Shown here: one piece after another, positions 18,731 to 27,651 of the stretch | How positions within the stretch are numbered: position 1 is the first letter of the stretch | How the letters are laid out: the number at the start of each line of letters is the position of its first letter | Assembly: GCA_002441135.1 (NCBI GenBank) | Contig: DJVJ01000006.1 | Location: forward strand, 8,918-72,917 | Reading direction: 5' to 3' | Origin: Caryophanales bacterium UBA6259 | Lineage (GTDB): Bacteria > Bacillota > Bacilli > Tepidibacillales > Tepidibacillaceae | Length of the DNA stretch: 64,000 nt | Translations under genes and position numbers: made by a program | The notes under the pieces: model-generated | The model's input: the letters and a program-made list of their open reading frames with translations, nothing else | The model's database searches: none | Told to the model about the DNA's origin: nothing

Positions 18731-18768
18731 TATCTGATAGCAGGAAAGTAGATAGAAAATAGCGAATT

Positions 18769-18806
18769 AATACCACAAAGCATTATTGCTTTGTGGTATT
18801 TTTTTC
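18769..18806 (+). terminator. Rho-independent terminator after ctpB
   Basis: A perfect 14-bp stem, AATACCACAAAGCA (18769-18782) with TGCTTTGTGGTATT (18787-18800), has a 4-base loop and a run of T residues. It lies between ctpB and the minJ-like gene, whose ribosome-binding site follows at once. Confidence 0.92.
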
Positions 18807-18833
18807 AACCTATAAGAGGAGGAAATGGCTCAA

Positions 18834-20150
18834 ATGGCTCTCATACAAGAAATCTTAAACCAGTTACCCTATTTATTCGTTCAGCCCATATTGTATATTG
18901 GTATCATACTTATCGTATTACAATATAGAAGACAGATTTTATTGGAAAGAAAGCTATTTAGCACAAGATTACACTCTCTGCCAATTGAGGTCATTCGTTC
19001 TATAGGTTATGGTATAATAGGTGGCATTCTAGCTTCTGGTTTGATGATAGGGCTAGGTGTTATTTTTCATCCAACTGAGATGTGGGTTGTCTGGATCATT
19101 ACGATGATTCTGGTTCTTTTTCATATTCGATTTTTATGCTTATCCTATGCAACAGGAATATTAGGTGTTGTCGTAGGGATTGCAAAATTGCTTCCTATTG
19201 CAGGTGTTAACTTAAACAATTTTTCAGCATGGGTAGTAAACCTAGTACAATTCTTCCAGCAAATGCATATCCCTTCTTTAATTGCAATTGTTGCTATACT
19301 CCATTTAGTAGAAGGTGTGTTAATACGAATACAGGCGAGTAAACAAGCAACACCATTATTTGTGGAATCTAAGAGAGGAAAGCTTGTAGGTGGCTATCAT
19401 ATTCAATCCTATTGGATGTTACCGATGTTCTTGATTGTTTCTACAGGAACAGGGGAAAGTGGGTTTAGCTTCGCTTCTGAATGGTGGCCTCTAATTGGGG
19501 GGGCAGTAGGAGCAGGTGCTAGTGGTTTAACTATTTTTCCAGTCCCAGCGATGATTGGCTATAGTGATTTAACCACCGCTTATTCTTCTTACGAGAAAAG
19601 TAAATCAGCAGCGAACTATTTATTTATCTATAGTATTCTTTTACTAGGACTTGCCTTTTTAGCAGAATATTGGACCCCGATTCAATTAGTAGCTGCGGTT
19701 TTTGCAGCGTTAGGTCATGAATGGATTCGCTTTGCAGGTAGATTTAAGGAAGAAAAAATGGCACCAAGATATGCACATCCGAGAGATGGACTAAAAATAC
19801 TTGCTATTATTCCCAACACTCCAGCAGACAGAATGAAGATTTCTGAGGGGGAAGTTATTAAAAAGGTAAATGGCTATCCAGTCACAAACAAAAAAGAGCT
19901 TCATCATGCCTTGCAGCTTCAATCTGCTTTTACAAAGCTTGAAGTTATGGATAAAAATCAGCAAATTAAAATGGTACAAACCTCAATCTATGAAAATGAT
20001 CATCATCAGTTAGGGATTCTTCTAGCACCTGATGAGGATTCACCATATCATATTGAAGTCACCCATCTAAATCTATTACAGCTCCTAGAACAAAAGGTGA
20101 CCAAGATTTTCCTTGGTGATAAAGGAGAAGAAAAAGTTAGTTTGGATTAA
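18834..20150 (+). CDS. minJ: MinJ-like polytopic membrane protein with C-terminal PDZ domain
   Basis: A 438-aa protein with about eight hydrophobic segments in residues 1-310 and a PDZ-like domain at the C-terminus (about 320-390, with GLKILAIIPNTPADRMKISEGE). This layout and the position between ctpB and uvrB match B. subtilis MinJ (YvjD), which bridges DivIVA and MinD to place the division site. The assignment rests on architecture and synteny, since MinJ sequences diverge quickly. Start: AGAGGAGG at 18815-18822 fits the ATG at 18834 (11 bases) better than the ATG at 18825 (2 bases). Confidence 0.85.
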   Translation: MALIQEILNQLPYLFVQPILYIGIILIVLQYRRQILLERKLFSTRLHSLPIEVIRSIGYGIIGGILASGLMIGLGVIFHPTEMWVVWIITMILVLFHIRFLCLSYATGILGVVVGIAKLLPIAGVNLNNFSAWVVNLVQFFQQMHIPSLIAIVAILHLVEGVLIRIQASKQATPLFVESKRGKLVGGYHIQSYWMLPMFLIVSTGTGESGFSFASEWWPLIGGAVGAGASGLTIFPVPAMIGYSDLTTAYSSYEKSKSAANYLFIYSILLLGLAFLAEYWTPIQLVAAVFAALGHEWIRFAGRFKEEKMAPRYAHPRDGLKILAIIPNTPADRMKISEGEVIKKVNGYPVTNKKELHHALQLQSAFTKLEVMDKNQQIKMVQTSIYENDHHQLGILLAPDEDSPYHIEVTHLNLLQLLEQKVTKIFLGDKGEEKVSLD

Positions 20151-20185
20151 TAATTTCTAGTAAACAGTGGAAATATTAAAATTAG

Positions 20186-20221
20186 TTAGCGTCAATCTAA
20201 GATTGGCGCTAATTTTATTTT
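20186..20221 (+). terminator. Rho-independent terminator after minJ
   Basis: TTAGCGTCAAT (20186-20196) pairs with ATTGGCGCTAA (20202-20212) with one G-U pair, followed by TTTTATTTT. It lies 36 bases after the minJ-like stop codon. Confidence 0.85.
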
Positions 20222-20234
20222 AACCTGCACTTTC

Positions 20235-20277
20235 TGTGATTAAAGTCACTTACAAATATTCAGAAAATACATATAAT
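20235..20277 (+). promoter_or_regulatory. Fnr/CRP-type site with -10 at class II spacing
   Basis: TGTGA-TTAAAG-TCACT at 20235-20250 matches the Fnr/CRP consensus TGTGA-N6-TCACA at 9 of 10 positions. A perfect -10 (TATAAT, 20272-20277) places the transcription start near 20284, so the site is centred near -41.5, as in Fnr-activated class II promoters of Bacillus. No -35 is needed in that arrangement. The regulated gene begins at 20313. Confidence 0.7.
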
Positions 20278-20312
20278 TATATTGATTAAAACTATGGATT
20301 GGAGGTATTTTT

Positions 20313-20720
20313 TTGAATCAAGTGATAACGATCCTGAATCAATTATTAGAGGCTGAAAAAGCTGGAGTTTTAACATTGGATTTTTTGAAAAAGGAGTACA
20401 CACAGGTAGAGTTACCCTTTAATGAGATTAAAGAGGATGAAGCTTGGTCAGTCGCTGGTTTAATTGCAAGTATAAAACGAGAAAATGGAGTTGTAAGCAC
20501 AGCAACTGGTGACTTTTTAGATAAAGTAAAGGTAAAGGATGGTTTAATCCAGCGGTTAGAGCTGCTGAATAAAGGGCAGGGATGGGTGGCCCGTAAAATT
20601 GATGATTTACTTGCAATGGACATTCAACAGGAGACAAGGGATTTTCTTACGGAAATGAAGGTTAAGCATCTAGAAAATATTCAAGCCTGTGAGAATTATT
20701 TAGAAAACATAAAAAAATAG
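20313..20720 (+). CDS. Small ferritin-like (DUF6306-type) helical protein
   Basis: A 135-aa, all-helical soluble protein that reads like a short ferritin-like four-helix bundle (LLEAEKAGVLTLDFL near the start, EMKVKHLENIQACENYL near the end). The family name is tentative. Start: TTG at 20313 with GGAGGT about 7 bases upstream; no ATG start fits. The Fnr-type site upstream suggests it is made under low oxygen or nitrosative stress. It is a single-gene unit with a terminator on each side. No catalytic role can be stated; Glu and His residues on the first and last helices could bind metal (inference). Confidence 0.75.
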   Translation: MNQVITILNQLLEAEKAGVLTLDFLKKEYTQVELPFNEIKEDEAWSVAGLIASIKRENGVVSTATGDFLDKVKVKDGLIQRLELLNKGQGWVARKIDDLLAMDIQQETRDFLTEMKVKHLENIQACENYLENIKK

Positions 20721-20742
20721 TTATAAGTTAAGATAAATCTGA

Positions 20743-20773
20743 CACTGTTACGTTTAATATAACAGTGTTTTTT
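20743..20773 (+). terminator. Rho-independent terminator
   Basis: CACTGTT (20743-20749) pairs with AACAGTG (20761-20767) and is followed by six T residues. It ends the single-gene transcript of the ferritin-like protein. Confidence 0.8.
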
Positions 20774-20816
20774 AGTTGGAAAATAGCTGCTTATATAATC
20801 GAGAAAATGCCCCCTC

Positions 20817-20870
20817 TTGAAATCCGTTTGATGAAGAAGTATAATGAAAAAAGATTGGGAACATTCGTTC
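20817..20870 (+). promoter_or_regulatory. uvrB promoter with LexA (SOS) box
   Basis: A near-consensus SigA promoter, TTGAAA (20817-20822), 17 bases, TATAAT (20840-20845), is followed by GAACATTCGTTC at 20859-20870, which fits the Gram-positive LexA core GAAC-N4-GTTC. The site lies just downstream of the expected start, so LexA would block initiation or escape. It precedes uvrB, a known SOS gene. Confidence 0.85.
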
Positions 20871-20988
20871 CTATGTATTATTAGTAAAATAGTGGTATGT
20901 GATTATTTACACTATGAATATGATATAATGGAATATGTGTCTTATGAATGACTGCTATGATAACTTCTATGAATAACTTCAAGATTAG

Positions 20989-21014
20989 AGCTTCTTTTTG
21001 AGAAGCTTTTCTTG
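20989..21014 (+). terminator. Hairpin in the uvrB leader (possible attenuator)
   Basis: AGCTTCT (20989-20995) pairs with AGAAGCT (21001-21007) around a 5-base loop and is followed by TTTCTTGG. It lies about 135 bases into the uvrB leader. The stem is short and the U-tract imperfect, so it may be a weak attenuator or only an mRNA hairpin. Confidence 0.4.
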
Positions 21015-21069
21015 GTATTTTCTTGGTATATATTTATCTAATTTTTATAAATAGAGGGGGGAGTGTGTG

Positions 21070-23052
21070 ATGGAAAAGTTTCAGCTACAGTCCAGTTATA
21101 CACCTCAAGGAGATCAGCCAAAAGCGATAAAGGCTTTAGTTGATGGTATAAATCATAAGAAAACGCATCAGGTTTTACTAGGCGCAACTGGTACTGGAAA
21201 AACATTTACCATGGCCAATGTGATTGCTCAGGTTAATAAGCCAACTTTAATCATTGCACACAATAAAACCCTTGCTGCTCAATTGGCTAGTGAGTTTAAA
21301 GAATTCTTCCCAAATAATGCGGTAGAATACTTTGTGAGCTACTATGATTACTATCAACCAGAAGCTTATGTGCCTCAAACCGATACTTATATTGAAAAAG
21401 ACGCAAGCATCAATGATGAAATTGATAAACTACGACATTCCGCTACCAGCTCTTTATTTGAACGGAAAGATGTTATTGTTGTAGCTAGTGTATCAAGTAT
21501 TTATGGTTTGGGTTCACCAGAAGAATATAGAGAATTAGTTTTATCTTTACGAGTGGGAATGGAAAGAGACCGTAATGATATTTTACGTAAATTAGTAGAT
21601 ATTCAATACCAACGAAATGATATGAACTTTGTTCGCGGTACCTTCCGTGTTCGTGGAGATGTATTGGAAATATTCCCTGTTTCTCGTGGAGAACAGGCAG
21701 TTCGTGTGGAATTTTTTGGTGATGAAATTGAACGGATTCGTGAGATTGATGTTTTGACTGGTGAAATTATCGGGGATCGAGATCATATCGCTATTTTCCC
21801 AGCCTCTCACTTTGTGACTAGAGAAGAAAAAATGCGTAAAGCATTAGAAAATATAGAAGCAGAGCTTAAGGATAGATTAAAGGTACTTAACGAAAATGGG
21901 AAGCTTTTAGAGGCGCAACGCCTTGAACAGAGAACCCGCTATGATTTAGAAATGATGGCAGAGGTTGGTTTCTGTTCTGGAATTGAGAACTACTCAAGAC
22001 ATTTAGAGGGTAGACCAGCAGGCTCTACTCCAAGTACCTTATTAGATTATTTTCCTGATGATTTTCTGATGATTATTGACGAGTCCCATGTAACCAATCC
22101 TCAGATTAGAGGAATGTATAATGGGGACCAAGCAAGAAAACAGGTGTTAGTTGATCATGGCTTCCGTTTACCTTCTGCCATGGACAATCGCCCATTAAAG
22201 TTTGATGAGTTTGAGAAGCATATTGATCAAATTGTCCATGTATCTGCTACCCCAGGACCTTATGAGCTAGAACAAACCAAGGGAGAATTTGTGGAGCAAA
22301 TTATTCGTCCTACCGGATTATTAGATCCAGTCATTGAGATTCGACCAATTAAAGGGCAAATTGATGATTTGATTGGTGAAATTAATGAACGGGTAAAGCG
22401 GGATGAGCGTGTTTTAGTAACAACATTGACAAAGAAAATGTCGGAAGATCTAACGGATTATTTTAAGGATGTAGGAATCAAGGTAAAATACCTCCATTCC
22501 GATATTAAAACCTTAGAACGAATGAAGATTATTCGTGAGCTTCGATTAGGTGAGTTTGATGTTCTTGTGGGAATTAACCTGCTAAGAGAGGGTCTGGATT
22601 TGCCAGAGGTATCTTTAGTAGCTATCTTAGATGCGGATAAAGAGGGATTCCTTCGCTCTCATCGTTCCTTGATTCAGACGATTGGTCGTGCTGCTCGAAA
22701 TTCCAATGGTATGGTTGTGATGTACGCCGATAAAATAACTGATTCAATGAAAATTGCGATGGAGGAAACAGAGCGCCGTCGAAAAACTCAGATTGAATAT
22801 AATCAACAGCATGGAATTACACCACAAACAATTAAGAAGAAAATTAGTGATGTGATTGAAGCAGTCAAGGTTGCAGAGCAAGGTGTAGGCTATACTGCAG
22901 AAAAATCTATGAAGAAGATGAGCAAGAAGGATCGTGTTCAAGTGATTGAGCGCTTAGAAAAAGAGATGCGTGATGCAGCAAAAGAATTAAACTTTGAAAA
23001 GGCTGCAGAATTAAGAGATTTAATTCTCGAATTAAAAGCAGAGGGAGTGTAG
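21070..23052 (+). CDS. uvrB: Excinuclease ABC subunit B
   Basis: UvrB is the damage-verifying helicase-like subunit of nucleotide excision repair, loaded by UvrA and later bound by UvrC. The 660-aa length is typical. Walker A is GATGTGKT near residue 40, the beta-hairpin region follows (YYDYYQPEAYVPQTD), then helicase motifs (DESH, SATPG) and the C-terminal UVR motif (RLEKEMRDAAKELNFEKAAELRD region). The ATG at 21070 follows AGAGGGGGGAG. The 3' end is 7 bases from uvrA. An SOS box sits in the promoter. Confidence 0.97.
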   Translation: MEKFQLQSSYTPQGDQPKAIKALVDGINHKKTHQVLLGATGTGKTFTMANVIAQVNKPTLIIAHNKTLAAQLASEFKEFFPNNAVEYFVSYYDYYQPEAYVPQTDTYIEKDASINDEIDKLRHSATSSLFERKDVIVVASVSSIYGLGSPEEYRELVLSLRVGMERDRNDILRKLVDIQYQRNDMNFVRGTFRVRGDVLEIFPVSRGEQAVRVEFFGDEIERIREIDVLTGEIIGDRDHIAIFPASHFVTREEKMRKALENIEAELKDRLKVLNENGKLLEAQRLEQRTRYDLEMMAEVGFCSGIENYSRHLEGRPAGSTPSTLLDYFPDDFLMIIDESHVTNPQIRGMYNGDQARKQVLVDHGFRLPSAMDNRPLKFDEFEKHIDQIVHVSATPGPYELEQTKGEFVEQIIRPTGLLDPVIEIRPIKGQIDDLIGEINERVKRDERVLVTTLTKKMSEDLTDYFKDVGIKVKYLHSDIKTLERMKIIRELRLGEFDVLVGINLLREGLDLPEVSLVAILDADKEGFLRSHRSLIQTIGRAARNSNGMVVMYADKITDSMKIAMEETERRRKTQIEYNQQHGITPQTIKKKISDVIEAVKVAEQGVGYTAEKSMKKMSKKDRVQVIERLEKEMRDAAKELNFEKAAELRDLILELKAEGV

Positions 23053-23059
23053 GAAAGAT

Positions 23060-25930
23060 ATGGCACAAGAAAAAATAGAGATTAAGGGAGCGAGAGTCCA
23101 TAATCTTAAAAATATTGATGTAACCATTCCAAGAGACAAATTTGTTGTATTGACTGGTTTAAGTGGCTCTGGTAAATCTTCTTTGGCCTTTGACACCATT
23201 TATGCAGAAGGTCAACGCCGCTATGTTGAATCCCTTTCTGCTTATGCAAGACAATTTTTAGGGCAAATGGACAAACCTGATGTGGATTCTATTGATGGGT
23301 TATCTCCTGCTATTTCTATTGATCAGAAAACGACAAGTCGTAATCCTAGGTCGACGGTCGGCACAGTAACAGAAATCTATGATTACCTGCGTCTGTTGTT
23401 TGCTCGAATTGGAAAGCCACATTGCCCAGTTCATGGAACAGAAATTTCTGCTCAAACCGTTGAGCAGATGGTGGATCGAATTAAGGAATATCCAGAAAGA
23501 ACTAAGCTGCAAATTCTTGCTCCACTTGTAGAAGGTAGAAAAGGTGAGCATACAAAGGTTCTTGAGGACATAAAGAAGCAGGGCTTTGTCCGTGTTCGAA
23601 TAGATGGAGAAATCCTTGATATCAGCGAAGAAATCCATTTAGAGAAAAACAAAAAGCATACTATTGAAGTTGTGGTTGATCGGATAATTTTAAAGCCAGA
23701 TATAGATTCTCGTCTAGCAGATTCCTTGGAAACTGCATTAGGTATGGCTGATGGAAAAGTTATCGTGGATATTGCAGAGCAGGAGGAGCTATTGTTCAGT
23801 CAAAAGCTAGCATGTCCTGTTTGTGGATTTAGCATGGACGAGCTTTCTCCAAGAATGTTTTCTTTTAATAGTCCATATGGTGCATGTCCAACCTGTGATG
23901 GATTAGGAAGCAAAATGGAGGTTGACCCAGATCTGATTATTCCAGATTCCACTCGATCTCTAGCGAGTGGAGCGATTGATCCATGGGCAGGCAGCACCTC
24001 TAATTATTATCCACAGCTATTAGAATCGATTTGCAAGCATATGGGTGTTTCCTTTGATACGCCAGCTGAAAAGCTAACCAATGATCAGATGCAGTTGATT
24101 TTAAATGGAAGTAAAGAGGAAAAAATTCGTTTCCGTTATGAGAATGATTTTGGACAAATTAGAGAGGCAGTTGTTCCTTTTGAAGGGGTTGTGAATAATT
24201 TAGAGCGCCGCTATAAAGAGACTACCTCTGATTATGTACGAGATCATATTGAGCAATATATGAGTCAAAAGGATTGCCCAACCTGTCATGGAAGCCGATT
24301 AAAGAAAGAGATTTTAGCAGTAGAGGTTGGTAGTCAAAACATTTCCTATGTTACTAGCTTATCTGTGAGGGAAGCCGTAAAATTCTTTGAACAGCTAACC
24401 TTAACAGAAAAAGAACAGTTGATTGCTAATTTGATTTTAAAAGAGATTAAAGCGCGCTTAGGCTTCTTATCAAATGTAGGATTGGATTATTTAACCTTAA
24501 GTCGTGCTGCGGGAACCTTATCTGGTGGAGAGGCACAGCGGATTCGCTTAGCAACTCAAATCGGCTCTAGCTTGATGGGGGTACTTTATATTCTAGATGA
24601 GCCAAGTATTGGTCTTCATCAAAGAGACAATGATCGTCTAATTCAAACTCTTGAAAAGATGCGTGATTTAGGCAATACCTTAATTGTAGTAGAGCATGAC
24701 GAGGATACTATGCTAGCAGCAGACTATATTATTGATATTGGCCCGGGAGCTGGAATCCATGGAGGGAATATTATTGCTCAAGGAACTCCATCAGAGATTA
24801 TGGAGGATGAAAATTCTTTAACAGGCCAATATTTAAGTGGGAAGAAGTTTATTCCGATTCCTCTAGAACGTAAAAAACCAAACGGTAAATGGATTGAGAT
24901 TATTGGCGCAAAGGAAAATAACCTAAAAAATGTGAAGGTAAGAATCCCATTAGGGGTATTTACTAGTGTTACTGGGGTTTCTGGTTCAGGAAAGAGTACC
25001 TTAATTAATGAAATTTTATATAAGTCCTTAGCAAAAGAGCTGCATCGCTCCAAGCAAAAGCCAGGTCAATTTGGACAAATAAAGGGAATAGAGTATTTAG
25101 ATAAGGTGATTGATATTGACCAATCTCCAATTGGTAGAACTCCGAGGTCTAACCCAGCAACCTATACAGGTGTGTTTGACGATATACGTGATGTCTTTGC
25201 AACAACCCAAGAAGCAAAGGTGAGAGGCTACAAAAAAGGCCGCTTTAGCTTTAATGTCAAGGGTGGGCGTTGTGAAGCATGCCGAGGAGATGGAATCATT
25301 AAGATTGAGATGCACTTCCTACCGGATGTCTATGTACCTTGTGAGATTTGTAAAGGGAAACGCTATAATCGTGAAACATTGGATGTACGCTATAAAGGAA
25401 AAACAATTGCTGATGTCTTAGATATGACCATTGAAGATTCCGTTGAATTCTTTAAAAATATCCCGAAAATCCAACGAAAACTACAAACCTTAGAAGATGT
25501 TGGATTAGGGTATATGAAGCTAGGACAGCCTGCAACTACACTTTCTGGTGGTGAAGCTCAACGGGTAAAGCTAGCCTCAGAGTTATATCGTAGAAGTAAT
25601 GGTAGAACCTTATATATCTTAGATGAGCCTACCACAGGTCTTCATACAGATGATATTGCTAGACTATTAATTGTTCTACAAAGACTTGTAGAAAATGGAG
25701 ATAGTGTACTTGTTATTGAGCATAATCTAGATGTGATTAAAACCTCAGATTATATTATTGATTTGGGCCCAGAAGGTGGCGACGGCGGCGGACAGATTAT
25801 TGCCAAAGGTACTCCTGAGGAAATCGTAGAAGTGAAAGAGTCCTACACTGGTAAGTATTTAAAGCCAATATTAGAACGAGACAAAAAGCGTTCTATAGAA
25901 CAAATAGAACAATTTGTTAAAGTACAATAA
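23060..25930 (+). CDS. uvrA: Excinuclease ABC subunit A
   Basis: UvrA is the damage-recognition ATPase of nucleotide excision repair. At 956 aa it is full length with two ABC modules: Walker A GLSGSGKSS near residue 32 and GVSGSGKST near residue 640, and two signature motifs (TLSGGEAQR). Zinc modules appear as CPVCG/CPTCDG and CEACRGDG/CEICKG. The start lies 7 bases after uvrB with GGAAAGA upstream, so the two are one operon as in other Bacilli. A hairpin terminator follows. Confidence 0.97.
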   Translation: MAQEKIEIKGARVHNLKNIDVTIPRDKFVVLTGLSGSGKSSLAFDTIYAEGQRRYVESLSAYARQFLGQMDKPDVDSIDGLSPAISIDQKTTSRNPRSTVGTVTEIYDYLRLLFARIGKPHCPVHGTEISAQTVEQMVDRIKEYPERTKLQILAPLVEGRKGEHTKVLEDIKKQGFVRVRIDGEILDISEEIHLEKNKKHTIEVVVDRIILKPDIDSRLADSLETALGMADGKVIVDIAEQEELLFSQKLACPVCGFSMDELSPRMFSFNSPYGACPTCDGLGSKMEVDPDLIIPDSTRSLASGAIDPWAGSTSNYYPQLLESICKHMGVSFDTPAEKLTNDQMQLILNGSKEEKIRFRYENDFGQIREAVVPFEGVVNNLERRYKETTSDYVRDHIEQYMSQKDCPTCHGSRLKKEILAVEVGSQNISYVTSLSVREAVKFFEQLTLTEKEQLIANLILKEIKARLGFLSNVGLDYLTLSRAAGTLSGGEAQRIRLATQIGSSLMGVLYILDEPSIGLHQRDNDRLIQTLEKMRDLGNTLIVVEHDEDTMLAADYIIDIGPGAGIHGGNIIAQGTPSEIMEDENSLTGQYLSGKKFIPIPLERKKPNGKWIEIIGAKENNLKNVKVRIPLGVFTSVTGVSGSGKSTLINEILYKSLAKELHRSKQKPGQFGQIKGIEYLDKVIDIDQSPIGRTPRSNPATYTGVFDDIRDVFATTQEAKVRGYKKGRFSFNVKGGRCEACRGDGIIKIEMHFLPDVYVPCEICKGKRYNRETLDVRYKGKTIADVLDMTIEDSVEFFKNIPKIQRKLQTLEDVGLGYMKLGQPATTLSGGEAQRVKLASELYRRSNGRTLYILDEPTTGLHTDDIARLLIVLQRLVENGDSVLVIEHNLDVIKTSDYIIDLGPEGGDGGGQIIAKGTPEEIVEVKESYTGKYLKPILERDKKRSIEQIEQFVKVQ

Positions 25931-25936
25931 AACTAA

Positions 25937-25977
25937 ACACCCCAAAGGTTAGATTTTTACTCTAACTTTTGGGGTGT
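25937..25977. terminator. Bidirectional terminator between uvrA and the convergent lipoprotein gene
   Basis: A long stem starting ACACCCCAAA (from 25937) and ending TTTGGGGTGT (to 25977) surrounds a T-rich loop. T-rich DNA flanks it best on the reverse strand. It separates the convergent transcripts. Confidence 0.75.
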
Positions 25978-25991
25978 AGTACATTATTGTA

Positions 25992-27539
25992 TTACTTATA
26001 TTGTTTAAGTGTTATTTCTCTTAATTCTCCATTCCAAGTGACATCAAGATCAAAAACTTCACTAATGAAACGAAGTGGAACCATCGCATTTCCATCTTTA
26101 GTTTCTGTAACTACATCTAACAAATATTCTTCCCCATTTACATAAGCAATATCTTCATATAAAGGTAATATAATTGTTTTATCCTGATTAACAATGGTGA
26201 CTTCCTCTAATTCTTTATTCCAGGTTACTTCTGCACCTAAGTTTTCACTAAAGAATCGTACTGGAACTAACGTGGTACCATTTATAACATAAGGGGCGAC
26301 ATTAAGGGTCATCGATTTTCCTTCCTGATTTTCATCATTAACTTGAACATCAGGCACATCTAATTTTAAAACCATTGTTTGAATAGGGATTACTTTAAAA
26401 TCGTTTTTAAGAATATCGTAAAAAACACCGTTTTTGTTCAAAGAAGAAATCGCCTCTTCTTCAGAGGAATCCGTTGTTATATAAGTTTGATTTTCCATTT
26501 TAACCGGTTCAATTGTAATATCCTTATTAAGATTAAAACGTTCATAGACATTATGTAATGTAAAACCATTTAATCCTTTGAATTCATACCTTAATTCATC
26601 TGGAGTAACAAAAGTGAACGTATTTTTCACTTTCATAATACGCATTTCATTGTTAACGTAAAGAGAAGATTCAATTAAACTTTTATCATACATCCAGCTT
26701 TCAGATATATCTTCCACAAACCCAATTGCAAAATCAACTTCCTCTAAAAATGCCAAATACTGTTCTTCAATCATCTCTTCCTTTTGCTCAGGAGAAATGT
26801 TCGCTTCTTCTGTATCTAACGAATCAAAAGACTGATAACTATCAAATACATATCTTAAAAACTGCTTAATCGCAGGGTCTTGTTTAATATTTTGCAAGAA
26901 TTGAATTGCCATTGCTGGTAGTTCATCCCCAGTAATCTTTGCATCGATTCGATGTAAAGTAACATTTTTGCCATTTACGGTTGTCCTATCATAAAGTTTA
27001 TATTTAATAGAATTTGGATTTGGTAAATTATTGATAATGACGTCTAAGAATTGTTTTGATTCCTCTGTTAGTTCATCAGGGGATGGTCCAGTTAAATCAT
27101 ATAAATAAGGGTTTCCATGTCTTTGTTGATACTCTTCCAATATATTTCCTTCGTAAACAAATGGCTTTATAGCATTATCAATCCAAACAATGGTTTCCTT
27201 TTCATTAATAGAAATTACAAATGGAATTTCTCCTTTTTCTAAAATAAGAACACCATCTACTTTTATCACAGTATCATTTTTTTGAATGATTAAGTCTAGC
27301 TTTGCATTAGAAAGTAGTTTTACAATGCTTAATTCATCCTCATCACCATCAAATAGACTTTCATCATAGTCGAGCTTTAAGGAAATACTTTCCCTATGTT
27401 CAAATGCTTGAAGTGGTTCTTTTGTGTCCTTGGTTAGCATTTGATTAAGATCAATACTTGAAGTAGAAAGGTCTTGGCAGCCTGTTAGAATAAAAGATAG
27501 TACTAAAATAGTGACAAATAAAAATTTAATTCGTTTCAT
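25992..27539 (-). CDS. Lipoprotein with C-terminal copper-amine-oxidase N-terminal-like (stalk) domain
   Basis: A 515-aa exported lipoprotein: signal peptide residues 1-20 with lipobox LTGC and Cys21 as the lipidation site. The middle is acidic and has no recognised domain. The last 110 residues hold two copies of the Cu_amine_oxidN1-type repeat (TTLVPVRFFSENLGAEVTWN and MVPLRFISEVFDLDVTWN), a surface domain common in Paenibacillaceae and Clostridia. Strong GGAGGAG precedes the start. A cyclic-di-GMP riboswitch and terminator lie in its 5' leader, suggesting a surface function tied to motility or attachment. The exact role is unknown. Confidence 0.88.
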   Translation of the reverse strand: MKRIKFLFVTILVLSFILTGCQDLSTSSIDLNQMLTKDTKEPLQAFEHRESISLKLDYDESLFDGDEDELSIVKLLSNAKLDLIIQKNDTVIKVDGVLILEKGEIPFVISINEKETIVWIDNAIKPFVYEGNILEEYQQRHGNPYLYDLTGPSPDELTEESKQFLDVIINNLPNPNSIKYKLYDRTTVNGKNVTLHRIDAKITGDELPAMAIQFLQNIKQDPAIKQFLRYVFDSYQSFDSLDTEEANISPEQKEEMIEEQYLAFLEEVDFAIGFVEDISESWMYDKSLIESSLYVNNEMRIMKVKNTFTFVTPDELRYEFKGLNGFTLHNVYERFNLNKDITIEPVKMENQTYITTDSSEEEAISSLNKNGVFYDILKNDFKVIPIQTMVLKLDVPDVQVNDENQEGKSMTLNVAPYVINGTTLVPVRFFSENLGAEVTWNKELEEVTIVNQDKTIILPLYEDIAYVNGEEYLLDVVTETKDGNAMVPLRFISEVFDLDVTWNGELREITLKQYK

Positions 27540-27556
27540 ATTTCTCCTCCTTTTAT

Positions 27557-27589
27557 ATTAGAAAAGCTTACTTTTGCCAAGCCTTTTTA
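27557..27589. repeat. Hairpin element, copy B (AAAAGGCTTGGC family)
   Basis: ATTAGAAAAGCTTACTTTTG followed by CCAAGCCTTTTTA is the reverse complement, with one gap and one mismatch, of the element at 13991-14024. It lies directly upstream of the ribosome-binding site of the lipoprotein gene. Confidence 0.6.
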
Positions 27590-27619
27590 GGCGCAGGCAA
27601 AACGTTAGCTGCCCTTATT

Positions 27620-27651
27620 TCGGATAGGGAAATTTTATACTTTCCTATCCG
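27620..27651 (-). promoter_or_regulatory. Second hairpin in the lipoprotein leader
   Basis: TCGGATAGG and CCTATCCGA form a perfect 9-bp stem between the riboswitch terminator and the gene. On the reverse strand it is not followed by a U-tract, so it is unlikely to terminate. It is part of about 110 bases of leader that the riboswitch does not explain. Confidence 0.45.

Noticed and set aside
20897..20912. Possible second Fnr- or Rex-like site (TGTGATTATTTACACT) upstream of uvrB
   Set aside because: Only the left half matches the consensus, and it lies downstream of the strong LexA-controlled promoter.
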